Of a DNA stretch of 64,000 bases, positions 16,142 through 24,433 are shown in pieces. The notes under the pieces are model-generated. The model was not told the DNA's origin and did no database searches. It saw only the letters and a list, made by a program, of their open reading frames with translations. The stretch's first letter is position 1. Every line of letters begins with the position of its first letter. The stretch comes from an uncultured Collinsella sp. (lineage in GTDB: Bacteria > Actinomycetota > Coriobacteriia > Coriobacteriales > Coriobacteriaceae): positions 31,006-95,005 of the forward strand of contig CAAEVV010000064.1 of assembly GCA_900759565.1 (NCBI GenBank), read 5' to 3'. Made by a program: the position numbers and the translations under genes.

Positions 16142-17554
16142 ATGGACGCAACCGCAATTATCCTCGCCGCCGGCGAGGGCACCCGCATGAAGTCGAACCA
16201 CTGCAAGGTTTCGCACAAGATCCTGGGTAAGCCCATGGTTCAGTGGATCGTCGACGCCACCATCAAGGCCGGCTGCAGCCGCGTCGTGGTCGTCATCGGC
16301 AGCCACGCCGACGAGATGCGCGCCCTCATCGATGGCGCCTACGCCAACAGCGCCACCAAGGTCGAGTGCGTCGAGCAGACCGAGCGCCTGGGCACCGGTC
16401 ACGCCGTGAAGGTCGCGCTCGAGGCCTGCGGCATCGCGCAAGGCCCCATCGTGGTGCTCAACGGCGACCTGCCGCTCATCACCGCCGACACCGTCGCCAA
16501 GTTCGCGCAAACCGTCGCCACCGGCGAGCTCGCCTGCACCGTCATGACCATGACCCCGCCCGACCCCTTCGGCTACGGCCGCATCAAGCTGGGCGCCGAT
16601 GGTCAGATCGAGCGTATCATCGAGCAGAAGGACTGCACGCCCGAGCAGGCCGCCACGCTGCTCGAGTGCAACGCCGGCTGCTACGCCTTTGACGGCGCGC
16701 AGCTCGCCGCCCACATTAACGAGATCGGCAACGACAACGCGCAGTCCGAGTACTACCTGCCCGACATGCTCGAAATCCTCAAGGGTCACGGCCAGGCGGT
16801 CTCCATCTTCCACTGCGATGACTACCGCGACGGCCTGGGCGTCAACAGCCGCATTCAGCTCGCGCAGCTCACCGCCATCGCGCGCGACCGCATCAACGAG
16901 CACTGGATGGCCGAGGGCGTCACGTTCATCGATCCCACGCAGGCCTGGATCGGCCCCGACGCCGTTATCGGCCGTGACACCGTCGTGTGGCCGCAGACGC
17001 ACCTGATCGGCCACGTCACCGTGGGCGAGGAGTGCCAGCTTGGCCCCAACAGCCGCCTCACCGACACCACCGTCGGCAGCGGCTGCGTCATCGATGAGAC
17101 TATCGCCATCGAGGCCGTCATCGAGAACGGCGTCGACTGCGGCCCACGCGCCTACCTGCGCCCGGGCACCCACATGCTCGACGGATCCAAGGCCGGAACG
17201 CACGTGGAGATCAAGAAGTCCACGATCGGCGAGGGCTCCAAGGTGCCGCACCTGTCCTACATCGGCGACACCACCATGGGCTCCGGCGTCAACGTGGGCG
17301 CGGGCTCCATCACCTGCAACTACGACGGCGTGCACAAGCACAAGACCGTCATCGGCAAGGACGCCTTCATCGGTTCCGACACCATGATGGTCGCGCCCGC
17401 CCAGATCGGCGACGGCGCGCTCGTGGCCGCCGGCTCCGTCATCACCGAGCCGGTCCCGGCCGACGCACTCGGCCTGGGTCGTGCCCGTCAGGTAAACATT
17501 GAGGGTTGGGCCGCCGATTATCGCCGCCGTCTGCACGAGGACGACGAGGTATAA
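16142..17554 (+). CDS. glmU: Bifunctional GlmU: UDP-GlcNAc pyrophosphorylase / glucosamine-1-P acetyltransferase
   Basis: A 470-residue enzyme making UDP-N-acetylglucosamine for peptidoglycan. The N-terminal nucleotidyltransferase has LAAGEGTRMKS, VLNGDLPLI and the uridyl-binding region. The C-terminal half is a left-handed beta-helix of hexapeptide repeats (IGPDAVIGRDTVVWPQ) with the acetyltransferase segment YIGDTTMGSGVNVGAGSITC and NYDG. The ATG at 16142 has AGGAG upstream; a longer frame would run into the divergent ecfT. The length is close to the family norm (about 455). A terminator follows. Confidence 0.96.
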   Translation: MDATAIILAAGEGTRMKSNHCKVSHKILGKPMVQWIVDATIKAGCSRVVVVIGSHADEMRALIDGAYANSATKVECVEQTERLGTGHAVKVALEACGIAQGPIVVLNGDLPLITADTVAKFAQTVATGELACTVMTMTPPDPFGYGRIKLGADGQIERIIEQKDCTPEQAATLLECNAGCYAFDGAQLAAHINEIGNDNAQSEYYLPDMLEILKGHGQAVSIFHCDDYRDGLGVNSRIQLAQLTAIARDRINEHWMAEGVTFIDPTQAWIGPDAVIGRDTVVWPQTHLIGHVTVGEECQLGPNSRLTDTTVGSGCVIDETIAIEAVIENGVDCGPRAYLRPGTHMLDGSKAGTHVEIKKSTIGEGSKVPHLSYIGDTTMGSGVNVGAGSITCNYDGVHKHKTVIGKDAFIGSDTMMVAPAQIGDGALVAAGSVITEPVPADALGLGRARQVNIEGWAADYRRRLHEDDEV

Positions 17555-17571
17555 CGTTTTACCAAGCATCT

Positions 17572-17604
17572 AAGGAGCTGTTCCCATGGGGACGGCTCCT
17601 TTTT
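17572..17604 (+). terminator. Terminator of glmU
   Basis: AAGGAGCTGTTCCC and GGGGACGGCTCC pair around ATG, followed by TTTTTCT, 17 bases past the stop. Confidence 0.85.
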
Positions 17605-17747
17605 CTATCGTGACCTGCGCAACCGGATGAGTGGTCGGTTCGTGTCCGTTGACGGTAAAGACGTTATCAAGACTCGATAAACCCCGTCGCGCGGTTACAA
17701 TGCAAAAAGGCATCTATATGGCATTCGATATATAAAGGAGAAGGGTA

Positions 17748-18734
17748 ATGCCGATTAATGATCCCGAGAAGTCGGAGAATATGCGCAAGTCCATCCGCGT
17801 GTATTCCGGTTCCTCCAACCGTCCCCTCGCTCAGAAGATTGCTGAGTACCTTGGGGTCGAGCTTTCGGGCCTTACGCTAAAGCAGTTCGCCAATGGTGAG
17901 ATTTACGCCCGCTACGACGAGACCGTCCGCGGCGCCGACGTCTTCCTGATTCAGTCCGTGGCCGGCGGCAACGTCAACGACATGCTCATGGAGCTGCTCA
18001 TCGCCACCGACGCCGCCAAGCGCGCATCCGCCCGCTCCATCACTGCCGTTATCACCCACTACGGCTATGCCCGCCAGGACCGCAAGGCCGGCCCGCGCGA
18101 GCCCATCACCGCCCGCCTCGTCGCCAACCTGCTCGAGCGCGCCGGCGTCAACCGCATCATCACCCTCGACCTGCACCAGGGCCAGATCCAGGGCTTCTTC
18201 GATATCCCGGTTAACCACCTGTCCGCACTGCCGCTGTTTGGCCAGTACTACAACGACATGCACTTCGACACCGACAACCTGGTTGTCGTCTCCCCCGACG
18301 TGGGCCGCGCCAAGGCCGCCAAGAAGCTGTCCGACATGCTCGGCTGCGACCTGGCCATCGCCCACAAGGGCCGTCCGCGCCACAACGCCGCCGAGGTCAT
18401 GGGCATCATCGGTGACATCAAGGGCAAGACCTGCATCATCAACGACGACATGATCGACACCGCTGGCACCCTGTGCGCCAACGTCAAGGAGCTCAAGGCT
18501 ATGGGCGCTGGCGACATCTACGTCTGCGCCACCCACGGCATCTTCTCCGGTCCGGCCATCGAGCGTCTGAACGACGCCCCGATCGTCGAGTGCCTCGTCA
18601 CCGACGCCATTCCCGTCGAGGTCGGCGGCAAGATCAAGACCATCTCGGTCGCCGAGGAGTTCGCTCAGGCCATCTCCGCCGTTTACCACGAGGAGCCCGT
18701 CTCCACGCTCGTCGGCGGCGACTTCGCGCTGTAG
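17748..18734 (+). CDS. prs: Ribose-phosphate pyrophosphokinase (PRPP synthetase)
   Basis: A 328-residue enzyme that makes PRPP from ribose-5-phosphate and ATP, feeding the purine and pyrimidine genes found later in the window. Diagnostic motifs are SGSSNRPLAQKIAEYLG, the catalytic flexible loop YARQDRKAGPREPITAR, and the PRPP-binding DDMIDTAGTL. It has a short N-terminal extension (about 12 residues) relative to the family. The start ATG at 17748 has AAGGAGAAGGG upstream. It is a single gene between glmU and pth; the large hairpin after it probably ends its transcript. Confidence 0.96.
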   Translation: MPINDPEKSENMRKSIRVYSGSSNRPLAQKIAEYLGVELSGLTLKQFANGEIYARYDETVRGADVFLIQSVAGGNVNDMLMELLIATDAAKRASARSITAVITHYGYARQDRKAGPREPITARLVANLLERAGVNRIITLDLHQGQIQGFFDIPVNHLSALPLFGQYYNDMHFDTDNLVVVSPDVGRAKAAKKLSDMLGCDLAIAHKGRPRHNAAEVMGIIGDIKGKTCIINDDMIDTAGTLCANVKELKAMGAGDIYVCATHGIFSGPAIERLNDAPIVECLVTDAIPVEVGGKIKTISVAEEFAQAISAVYHEEPVSTLVGGDFAL

Positions 18735-18757
18735 TCGCTCGACCCTCGCATCCCTCC

Positions 18758-18862
18758 GGAAGCCCCGGACGCGTCTGCGGGGTTATCACGCGAACGTCCT
18801 CGCCGCTTTGCGGCTGCGGGATGTTCGCTTTGATAACCCCTCCCGGCGCGTCCGGGGCTTCC
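18758..18862. repeat. 105-bp composite hairpin between prs and pth
   Basis: Outer arms GGAAGCCCCGGACGCG (18758-18773) and CGCGTCCGGGGCTTCC (18847-18862) are perfect complements. Inside, GGGGTTATCA (18779-18788) pairs with TGATAACCCC (18831-18840), and CGCCGC/GCGGC forms the tip. There is no U-tract, so it is more than a simple terminator, though it may stop transcription from prs. Confidence 0.85.
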
Positions 18863-18977
18863 CGCTGTCTCGGGGCAGCTGTTTTCTGAAATGACTTTGC
18901 TGCAACCTTTCCTCGCCTTCGGCGGGCGTGGTAGCCTTTGTCGTTGATTGAACTATTTGTGTAACGAAGGGACAAAT

Positions 18978-19607
18978 ATGGCAGCTGCACAGCCGCTTAA
19001 GATTCGCATGGTTGCCGGGCTTGGCAACCCTGGCGAGGAATATGCCGAGACCCGCCACAACGCTGGCTTCAAAGCGATCGACGAGCTGGCCCGTCAGGCC
19101 GGCGTCACGTACTGGAAAAACCAAGCAGGCGCCGAGGTCGCGCTCATCAATATCAACGATGCTGAGGAAGAGGGTGGCAAGCGCCAGATTGTGCTGGTCA
19201 AGCCGCAGTCGTACATGAATACCTCGGGCGGCCCCATCTCCAAGCTCTGTCGCGAGTACAAGATCAAGGCCGAGGAGCTGCTCGTAATCCACGACGAGCT
19301 CGATATTCCCGCCGGCGACGTGCGTGTTAAGGTGGGCGGCGGCCATGCCGGTCACAACGGCCTGCGTTCCATCATCGACAAGATGGGCAGCCGCGACTTC
19401 AGCCGCATCCGCACCGGCATCGGCAACCCCCCCGGCAAGATGGCCGTCGCCGACTACGTTCTTAAGCAGCTGCGCGCCCGCGAGGCCGAAGATTTCCAGG
19501 ACACCTGCGCCCGCGCCGCAGATGCCGCCGGTCTGGCCATCGTCCACGGCGTAATCTACGCCCGCGATCACGTAAACGGCGCCGCTTCCGCCAACGGCAA
19601 GCACTAG
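18978..19607 (+). CDS. pth: Peptidyl-tRNA hydrolase
   Basis: A 209-residue enzyme that recycles peptidyl-tRNA. The N-terminal signature VAGLGNPGEEYAETRHNAGF carries the catalytic His and binding residues; KPQSYMNTSGG, IHDELDIPAG and GGGHAGHNGLRSI follow, all typical of bacterial Pth. The start at 18978 has AAGGGAC upstream; a longer frame from 18948 lacks a ribosome-binding site. A repeat element (19621-19799) follows directly. Confidence 0.95.
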   Translation: MAAAQPLKIRMVAGLGNPGEEYAETRHNAGFKAIDELARQAGVTYWKNQAGAEVALININDAEEEGGKRQIVLVKPQSYMNTSGGPISKLCREYKIKAEELLVIHDELDIPAGDVRVKVGGGHAGHNGLRSIIDKMGSRDFSRIRTGIGNPPGKMAVADYVLKQLRAREAEDFQDTCARAADAAGLAIVHGVIYARDHVNGAASANGKH

Positions 19608-19620
19608 AACCTACTATTTA

Positions 19621-19799
19621 GGGACAGGTTTATTTTGGCAGGTTCTGTATGCGAAAACACCGCAGCGGCCGCACCGCAATAAACCCTGTGCCGCCATACA
19701 TATGCAGCGCTCCAATGGGGGCCGGTCTCACCGATGTGCGAGGCCGGCCCCATTTGCCGTTTTACCTGATAAAACCGACCAAAATAAACCTCTCCCCCT
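19621..19799. repeat. MITE-like element with GGGACAGGTTTATTTTGG ends
   Basis: The left end GGGACAGGTTTATTTTGG (from 19621) recurs inverted at the right end as CCAAAATAAACCTCTCCCC (near 19779-19797). Inside is a second hairpin, ATGGGGGCCGG with CCGGCCCCAT (19716-19755), that could end the pth transcript. The same end sequence occurs again at 30878-30897. Confidence 0.7.
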
Positions 19800-19981
19800 T
19801 TGGTAGGCCAAAGTGGATAAACCCTGCTCCCAACCGCCGAAGACACACGTAAGTGACATGTCCATGAGGGTATAATTTGCACCGTATGTCTGCACAACGC
19901 CTGTGCGCGTACGGTTTTATTCGGGCTACCGTCCATTTCCGTGGAGGCACGGTTCGGTGGCCCTAACAAGAGAGGGGTTCT
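19800..19981 (+). promoter_or_regulatory. Upstream region of nfnAB with -10 box
   Basis: TATAAT at 19871-19876 is a perfect -10 box, but no convincing -35 lies 16-18 bp upstream. It leaves an untranslated leader of about 100 bases before nfnA, with AGAGAGGGG as the ribosome-binding site. Confidence 0.45.
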
Positions 19982-20821
19982 ATGTATAAGATCCTGGAGA
20001 AGACGCAGTTCTCGGAGAAGGTGTTCAAGTTCCGTATCGAGGCGCCTGCAATCGCCAAGCATGCGCACGCTGGACAGTTCCTCATGGTTCGCGCCAACGA
20101 GACGGGCGAGCGCGTCCCGTTTACCCTGGCCGGCTGGAACGGTGACGAGGGCTGGGTCGAGTTCATCTTCATGGTGATCGGCAAGACCACCGAGATGCTG
20201 TCCACCTACGAGGCCGGCGAGTCGCTGCGCGACGTCGTGGGCCCGCTGGGCGTTCCCACCGAGATGGCCGAGGGCCCCTGCGCCGTCATTGGCGGCGGCG
20301 TCGGCCTGGCAATTGCCTTCCCGGTCGCCAAGCACCTGGTCGAGACCGGTCACGAAGTTCACGCCATCATGGGCGCCCGCACCAAGGACCTCCTGCTCAT
20401 GGAGGACCAGTTCCGCGAGCTCCTCGACGAGGACCACATCCACATCACCACTGACGACGGTTCCTACGGCGAGCAGGGCGTTGTCACCGCTCCGCTGGAG
20501 CGCCTGCTGCAGGACAAAGCCGTGAGCCAGGTCTTCTGCGTCGGCCCCGTTCCGATGATGAAGTTCTCGACCCTCACCGCCCAGAAGTACGACACCCCCA
20601 TCACCGCGTCGCTCAACCCCATCATGGTTGACGGCACCGGTATGTGCGGCTGCTGCCGCGTCGAGGTGGGCGGCGTGACCAAGTTCGCTTGCGTCGACGG
20701 CCCCGACTTCGATGCCACCCTGGTCGACTGGGATGACCTTCGTGCCCGCCAGGCCGCTTACCGTTCCGAAGAGGGCGAGTCCCTCAAGGCCTATGAGGAA
20801 AAGAGCTGCGCATGCCACTAG
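19982..20821 (+). CDS. nfnA: NADH-dependent ferredoxin:NADP+ oxidoreductase subunit A (NfnA/SudB)
   Basis: A 279-residue ferredoxin reductase-like subunit with an FAD-binding barrel (residues 1-95), an NAD-binding Rossmann domain (AVIGGGVGLAIAFPVAKHL) and a C-terminal [2Fe-2S] motif. D217, C222, C225 and C237 match the Asp-plus-three-Cys spacing known for NfnA. With NfnB it performs electron bifurcation, coupling NADH and reduced ferredoxin to NADP+ reduction. The length (about 31 kDa) matches NfnA. Related SudB subunits act as sulfide dehydrogenases. Its stop overlaps the start of nfnB by 10 bases. Confidence 0.88.
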   Translation: MYKILEKTQFSEKVFKFRIEAPAIAKHAHAGQFLMVRANETGERVPFTLAGWNGDEGWVEFIFMVIGKTTEMLSTYEAGESLRDVVGPLGVPTEMAEGPCAVIGGGVGLAIAFPVAKHLVETGHEVHAIMGARTKDLLLMEDQFRELLDEDHIHITTDDGSYGEQGVVTAPLERLLQDKAVSQVFCVGPVPMMKFSTLTAQKYDTPITASLNPIMVDGTGMCGCCRVEVGGVTKFACVDGPDFDATLVDWDDLRARQAAYRSEEGESLKAYEEKSCACH

Positions 20822-22221
20822 TTAACGGTCGTTTCGTTGCCGATATGAAGTCGCCCCGCACCCCCGATAACGAGGAGCCGGCTGCCGAGCGCGCCTGCGA
20901 CTTCCGCCCCGTCGACAAGGGCTTCACCGAGGAGATGGCGCTGGCCGAGGCCGAGCGCTGCCTCAACTGCAAGAAGCCGTTCTGTGTTGAGGGCTGCCCC
21001 GTCAACATCAACATCCCCCGCTTTATCGAGCAGATCCGCGCGAAGGACTTCGGCGGCGCCCTCGATACCATCCGCGAGGACTCCATGCTTCCCGCCATCT
21101 GCGGCCGTGTCTGCCCGCAGGAGAACCAGTGCGAGGGCAAGTGCATCCGTGGTAAGAAGTCCGAGCCTGTGGCCATCGGCCAGCTCGAGCGCTTCCTGGG
21201 TGACCGCCCCGAGCTCGCCTCCACGCCCAAGATGGCCCCCAAGAACGGCAAGAAGGTCGCCGTCGTCGGCTCCGGCCCGTCCGGCATCACCTGCGCCGGC
21301 GAGCTCGCCCGCAACGGCTTTGACGTCACCGTCTTTGAGGCCTTCTTCACCGGCGGCGGCGTGCTGGTCTACGGCATCCCCGAGTTCCGTCTGCCCAAGG
21401 CAGTCGTCAAGCGCGAGATTGACGGCCTGGAGGACATGGGCGTCAAGTTTGAGTACAACTCCGTCGTGGGCAACATGGCCACGGCCGAGGAGCTGTTCGA
21501 GCAGGGCTTCGACGCCATCTACGTGGCGACCGGCGCTGGCCTGCCCAAGTTCCTCAACGTCCCCGGCGAGAATCTGCCCAACGTCTTCTTCGCGAACGAG
21601 TACCTCACCCGCGTGAACCTGATGAAGGCCAACAAGTTCCCCGAGTACGACACCCCCACCAAGCACGGCAAGAACGTCGTCGTCTTTGGTGGCGGCAACG
21701 TGGCTATGGACGCCGTCCGTACCGCCAAGCGCCTGGGCGCCGAGCACGCCATCATCGCCTACCGTCGTACCGAGGACGAGATGCCCTGCCGTCGCGCTGA
21801 GCTGCACCATGCCAAGGCCGAGGGCGTCGAGGTTCTGCCGCTCGTTTCCCCGCTCGAGTTTGTCGCTGGCGAGGACGGCTCCGTGTGCGCCGTCAAGGTC
21901 CAGAAGATGGAGCTCGGCGAGCCCGACGAGTCCGGCCGCCGTCGCCCGGTGCCCATCGAGGGCGCCATCGAGGAGATCCCTTGCGACGTCGCGATCTCGG
22001 CTATCGGCACCAACGCCAACCCCTTCGCAAAGAAGATCGGCGGCAAGATGGAGCTCAACAAGTGGGGCTACATCGTCGCCGACGAGGAGACTGGCCAGAC
22101 CACCGATCCCCGCATCTGGGCCGGCGGCGACATCGTCACCGGTGCCGCTACGGTCATTCTGGCGATGGGCGCCGGCAAGAAGGCCGCCGCTTCCATCACC
22201 AAGAGCCTGCTGGGCGAGTAA
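20812..22221 (+). CDS. nfnB: NADH-dependent ferredoxin:NADP+ oxidoreductase subunit B (NfnB; GltD-like)
   Basis: A 469-residue glutamate-synthase small-chain-like flavoprotein. The N-terminal Cys-rich region binds two [4Fe-4S] clusters (CLNCKKPFCVEGCP; CGRVCPQENQCEGKC). The FAD site is VAVVGSGPSGITCAGELA and the NADP site VVVFGGGNVAMDAVRTA. A C-terminal GGDIVTGAATVILAMGAG closes the fold. The pairing with nfnA argues against a lone glutamate synthase and for the Nfn complex, though annotation pipelines often call it gltA. The ATG is embedded in the last codons of nfnA. A terminator follows. Confidence 0.9.
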   Translation: MPLVNGRFVADMKSPRTPDNEEPAAERACDFRPVDKGFTEEMALAEAERCLNCKKPFCVEGCPVNINIPRFIEQIRAKDFGGALDTIREDSMLPAICGRVCPQENQCEGKCIRGKKSEPVAIGQLERFLGDRPELASTPKMAPKNGKKVAVVGSGPSGITCAGELARNGFDVTVFEAFFTGGGVLVYGIPEFRLPKAVVKREIDGLEDMGVKFEYNSVVGNMATAEELFEQGFDAIYVATGAGLPKFLNVPGENLPNVFFANEYLTRVNLMKANKFPEYDTPTKHGKNVVVFGGGNVAMDAVRTAKRLGAEHAIIAYRRTEDEMPCRRAELHHAKAEGVEVLPLVSPLEFVAGEDGSVCAVKVQKMELGEPDESGRRRPVPIEGAIEEIPCDVAISAIGTNANPFAKKIGGKMELNKWGYIVADEETGQTTDPRIWAGGDIVTGAATVILAMGAGKKAAASITKSLLGE

Positions 22222-22248
22222 TCACCTACAGCGCTAGCCACCAAACGG

Positions 22249-22287
22249 CAAAGTCCCCGTCGAGCACACGCCCGGCGGGGACTTTTT
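22249..22287 (+). terminator. Terminator of nfnAB
   Basis: AAAGTCCCCGTCG pairs with CGGCGGGGACTTT, followed by TTTCT. A GGGGACAGGCACC repeat (22315-22327) follows on the same strand. Confidence 0.8.
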
Positions 22288-22347
22288 CTATGCCGGCCGC
22301 CCCACCACCACGATGGGGACAGGCACCTTTGTGGTGGTTTTGGTCGG

Positions 22348-22971
22348 TTAAGCTTCGAGCTGGGCCACTTTGTAGCGGTAGGCAGCGGCGATGACGTCCT
22401 TGCAGCCTTCGCGGCCCAGCTTGGCGCGGTTGACGACGATGTCTTTACCGCTCGTCATCTTCCACTTGCCGGCGCTGTAGCGCTTATAGAACGCCTCGCG
22501 CGCCTTCTGCTGCTGCTTGACCAGCTTGGCGCCCTTCTTTTTGTTAAGTCCGCGCTTCTTGCGCACGATCTCGACGCGGTCCTCAAAGGGTGCGGTCACC
22601 AACACGGCAATGTGGTTGGGGTTGTTACGCAGCAGGTAATCGGACAGACGGCCTTCGATAATGCAGCTCTCGGTCTCACCCAGATCCAAAATCACCTGGC
22701 TCATCTTTTGGAACAACTTATCCGAGTACGAACGCGCATCGTAGCGGTCGGGCAGAAACGCCATGTTCTCCACGGCCAGACGCTCGTCATAGGCGGCCAT
22801 CTTATCGAGCGACTCACCCGCACGCAGCGACGCACGCACCAGCAGCTCGTTGTCATACAGCGGAATCCCCAACTCGTCGGCAAGCATGCGACCAATCTCG
22901 TGGCCCTCGGCGCCAAAGTCGCGCGCGATGGTAATGACCACAGGACTCTTCTTGTTCTCCAGATCGCTCAT
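22348..22971 (-). CDS. Cytidylate kinase-like family protein
   Basis: A 207-residue protein of the cytidylate-kinase-like P-loop family (PF13189). The N-terminal VVITIARDFGAEGHEIGRML resembles the family's modified P-loop (usually S-R-E-x-G-S-G), and a lid region is rich in Lys/Arg (RVEIVRKKRGLNKKKG). It is not the housekeeping Cmk, which is longer and has GPAGxGKS. The ATG at 22971 is preceded by AAAGGA. It is the last gene of the amino-acid ABC operon, separated from the permease by a 12-bp-arm hairpin. What it phosphorylates and why it sits here are unknown. Confidence 0.75.
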   Translation of the reverse strand: MSDLENKKSPVVITIARDFGAEGHEIGRMLADELGIPLYDNELLVRASLRAGESLDKMAAYDERLAVENMAFLPDRYDARSYSDKLFQKMSQVILDLGETESCIIEGRLSDYLLRNNPNHIAVLVTAPFEDRVEIVRKKRGLNKKKGAKLVKQQQKAREAFYKRYSAGKWKMTSGKDIVVNRAKLGREGCKDVIAAAYRYKVAQLEA

Positions 22972-22988
22972 CGCGATTCCTTTCTCTA

Positions 22989-23017
22989 TGTGACAAAGGG
23001 GCTGTCCCTTTGCCACA
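22989..23017. repeat. Intergenic hairpin carrying the GGGACAG core
   Basis: TGTGACAAAGGG and CCCTTTGCCACA pair around GCTGT, with one mismatch. It lies between the permease stop and the cytidylate-kinase-like start and could adjust expression of that last operon gene. Confidence 0.65.
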
Positions 23018-23019
23018 TT

Positions 23020-23658
23020 CTACGCTGCCACCATTCGCCTCTGATATGCGCGAACCAGCAGCGAGATACCAAAGTTGAGCACAAAGTACATCGCAAACAC
23101 CAGGCCGTAGAGCATAAGCACCTGCGACAGGTCGATCGCGTGGGCCATCACGACGTTTGCCGTGTACATGAGCTCGGCCACGTTAATGCCCGAAAGATAC
23201 GAGCTGTCCTTGATGACGGTCGTGCACTGGCTAAACAGCGCCGGAATAATCGTCTTAAACGTCTGCGGCAGGATGATGTAGCGCATGGTGGCAAAGAAGC
23301 CAAAACCCTGGCTCTGCGCCGCCTCAAACTGGCCGCGCGGAATCGAGTTGAGGCCGCCGCGCACAATCTCGGCCATAACGGCGCTGGTAAACAGCGTAAA
23401 GGCGATGGTCGAAATCACAATGTCCAAACCCTGCACCGTAAAGTAGATAAACAGGATCCACAGCAGGTTTGGCGTGCAACGGAACAGCTCGATATAGGCG
23501 CTCACCAAAATACGGAACGGGCGGGGCGCATAGCTCTTAACGAGCGCCAGCACCGTGCCAAAGATGAGCGAGAAAAAAATCGACAGCGCCGAGATCTCGA
23601 TGGTCTTAACAAAGCCGCCCCAAATGTAGAGCAGGTTGGTCGCGTTGAAGATTTCCAT
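23020..23658 (-). CDS. Amino-acid ABC transporter permease (GlnP/HisM type)
   Basis: A 212-residue inner-membrane permease of the polar amino-acid uptake family. It starts with a transmembrane segment after TIEISALSIFFSLIFGTVLA and carries the EAA loop with EIVRGGLNSIPRGQFEAAQSQG and ILPQTFKTIIPAL, which docks the ATPase. The ATG at 23658 has GAGGAGG upstream. It follows the first permease by three bases, so the two probably form a heterodimer in the complex with the binding lipoprotein and ATPase upstream in the operon. Confidence 0.93.
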   Translation of the reverse strand: MEIFNATNLLYIWGGFVKTIEISALSIFFSLIFGTVLALVKSYAPRPFRILVSAYIELFRCTPNLLWILFIYFTVQGLDIVISTIAFTLFTSAVMAEIVRGGLNSIPRGQFEAAQSQGFGFFATMRYIILPQTFKTIIPALFSQCTTVIKDSSYLSGINVAELMYTANVVMAHAIDLSQVLMLYGLVFAMYFVLNFGISLLVRAYQRRMVAA

Positions 23659-23661
23659 GCG

Positions 23662-24408
23662 CTAGGCCTCCTCTACGTTGTCGAGCCCCAGCTCGGCCAG
23701 GCTCACGCCGCGCGGACGCTCCTTGGAGCGGCGCTCGAGCCACTGCACCAGCATGGCGAGCGGAAAGCAGATGATGAAGTACATAAGGCAGCAGACGATG
23801 TATCCCTGCAGGTACCCGTACAGACTCACAAAGTTGTCGGAACGGTACATAAGGTCGCCGCCGGCCACGAGCGCCAGCACCGACGTGTTCTTGACCAGGT
23901 TGAGCGCCTGGTTGCACAGCGGCGGTAAAATGATCTTGAACGTCTGGGGCAGCACGATGTACCAGTATGCCTGCGCACGGGTGAAGCCTTGGCTCTGGGC
24001 CGCCTCCATCTGACCGCGCGGAACCGCCTCGATACCAGTGCGGATGACCTCCGAAATGTAGGCCGCGTGATACAGGCCCACACCCAAGAAGCCCAGCACG
24101 AACGGCGCGATGCGCACCGGCTGATCGGCACCGGTTATGGCCTGCAAAAACTGCGGACCGGCCATGTACATAAAGAGCACCTGCACGGGCAACGGGGTGT
24201 TCTGGTAAAACTCCACGTACACGCGGCTTATGGCGCGCAGCACGCGCGAGCGAGTGGTAGAGAACACGCCCAGCAGCGTGCCCAGTACCAGCGACAGCAG
24301 TAGACCGGCAACGACCACTTGCAGCGTCACGCCAAAGCCCTCCCAGAAGGGCCCCATATTTTGAAATGTCGTCGACCAACGGTCGGCGTCAAATAATCCT
24401 TCGAGCAT
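23662..24408 (-). CDS. Amino-acid ABC transporter permease
   Basis: A 248-residue permease, the partner of the one downstream. It shows several hydrophobic segments and the EAA loop (EVIRTGIEAVPRGQMEAAQSQG in two parts, IVLPQTFKIILPPL). A cytoplasmic C-terminal tail carries ERRSKERPRGVSLAELGLDN. The ATG at 24408 has GGAAGGAA upstream; an 11-codon extension to 24441 lacks such a site. The pair of permeases plus one solute-binding protein and one ATPase is the layout of glutamine/polar amino-acid importers; the exact amino acid cannot be told. Confidence 0.92.
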   Translation of the reverse strand: MLEGLFDADRWSTTFQNMGPFWEGFGVTLQVVVAGLLLSLVLGTLLGVFSTTRSRVLRAISRVYVEFYQNTPLPVQVLFMYMAGPQFLQAITGADQPVRIAPFVLGFLGVGLYHAAYISEVIRTGIEAVPRGQMEAAQSQGFTRAQAYWYIVLPQTFKIILPPLCNQALNLVKNTSVLALVAGGDLMYRSDNFVSLYGYLQGYIVCCLMYFIICFPLAMLVQWLERRSKERPRGVSLAELGLDNVEEA

Positions 24409-24433
24409 TTGATTCCTTCCTTGGACGATGCGC

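Noticed and set aside
16064..17569. 501-codon open frame opposite glmU
   Set aside because: Antisense shadow; the plus strand encodes full-length GlmU.
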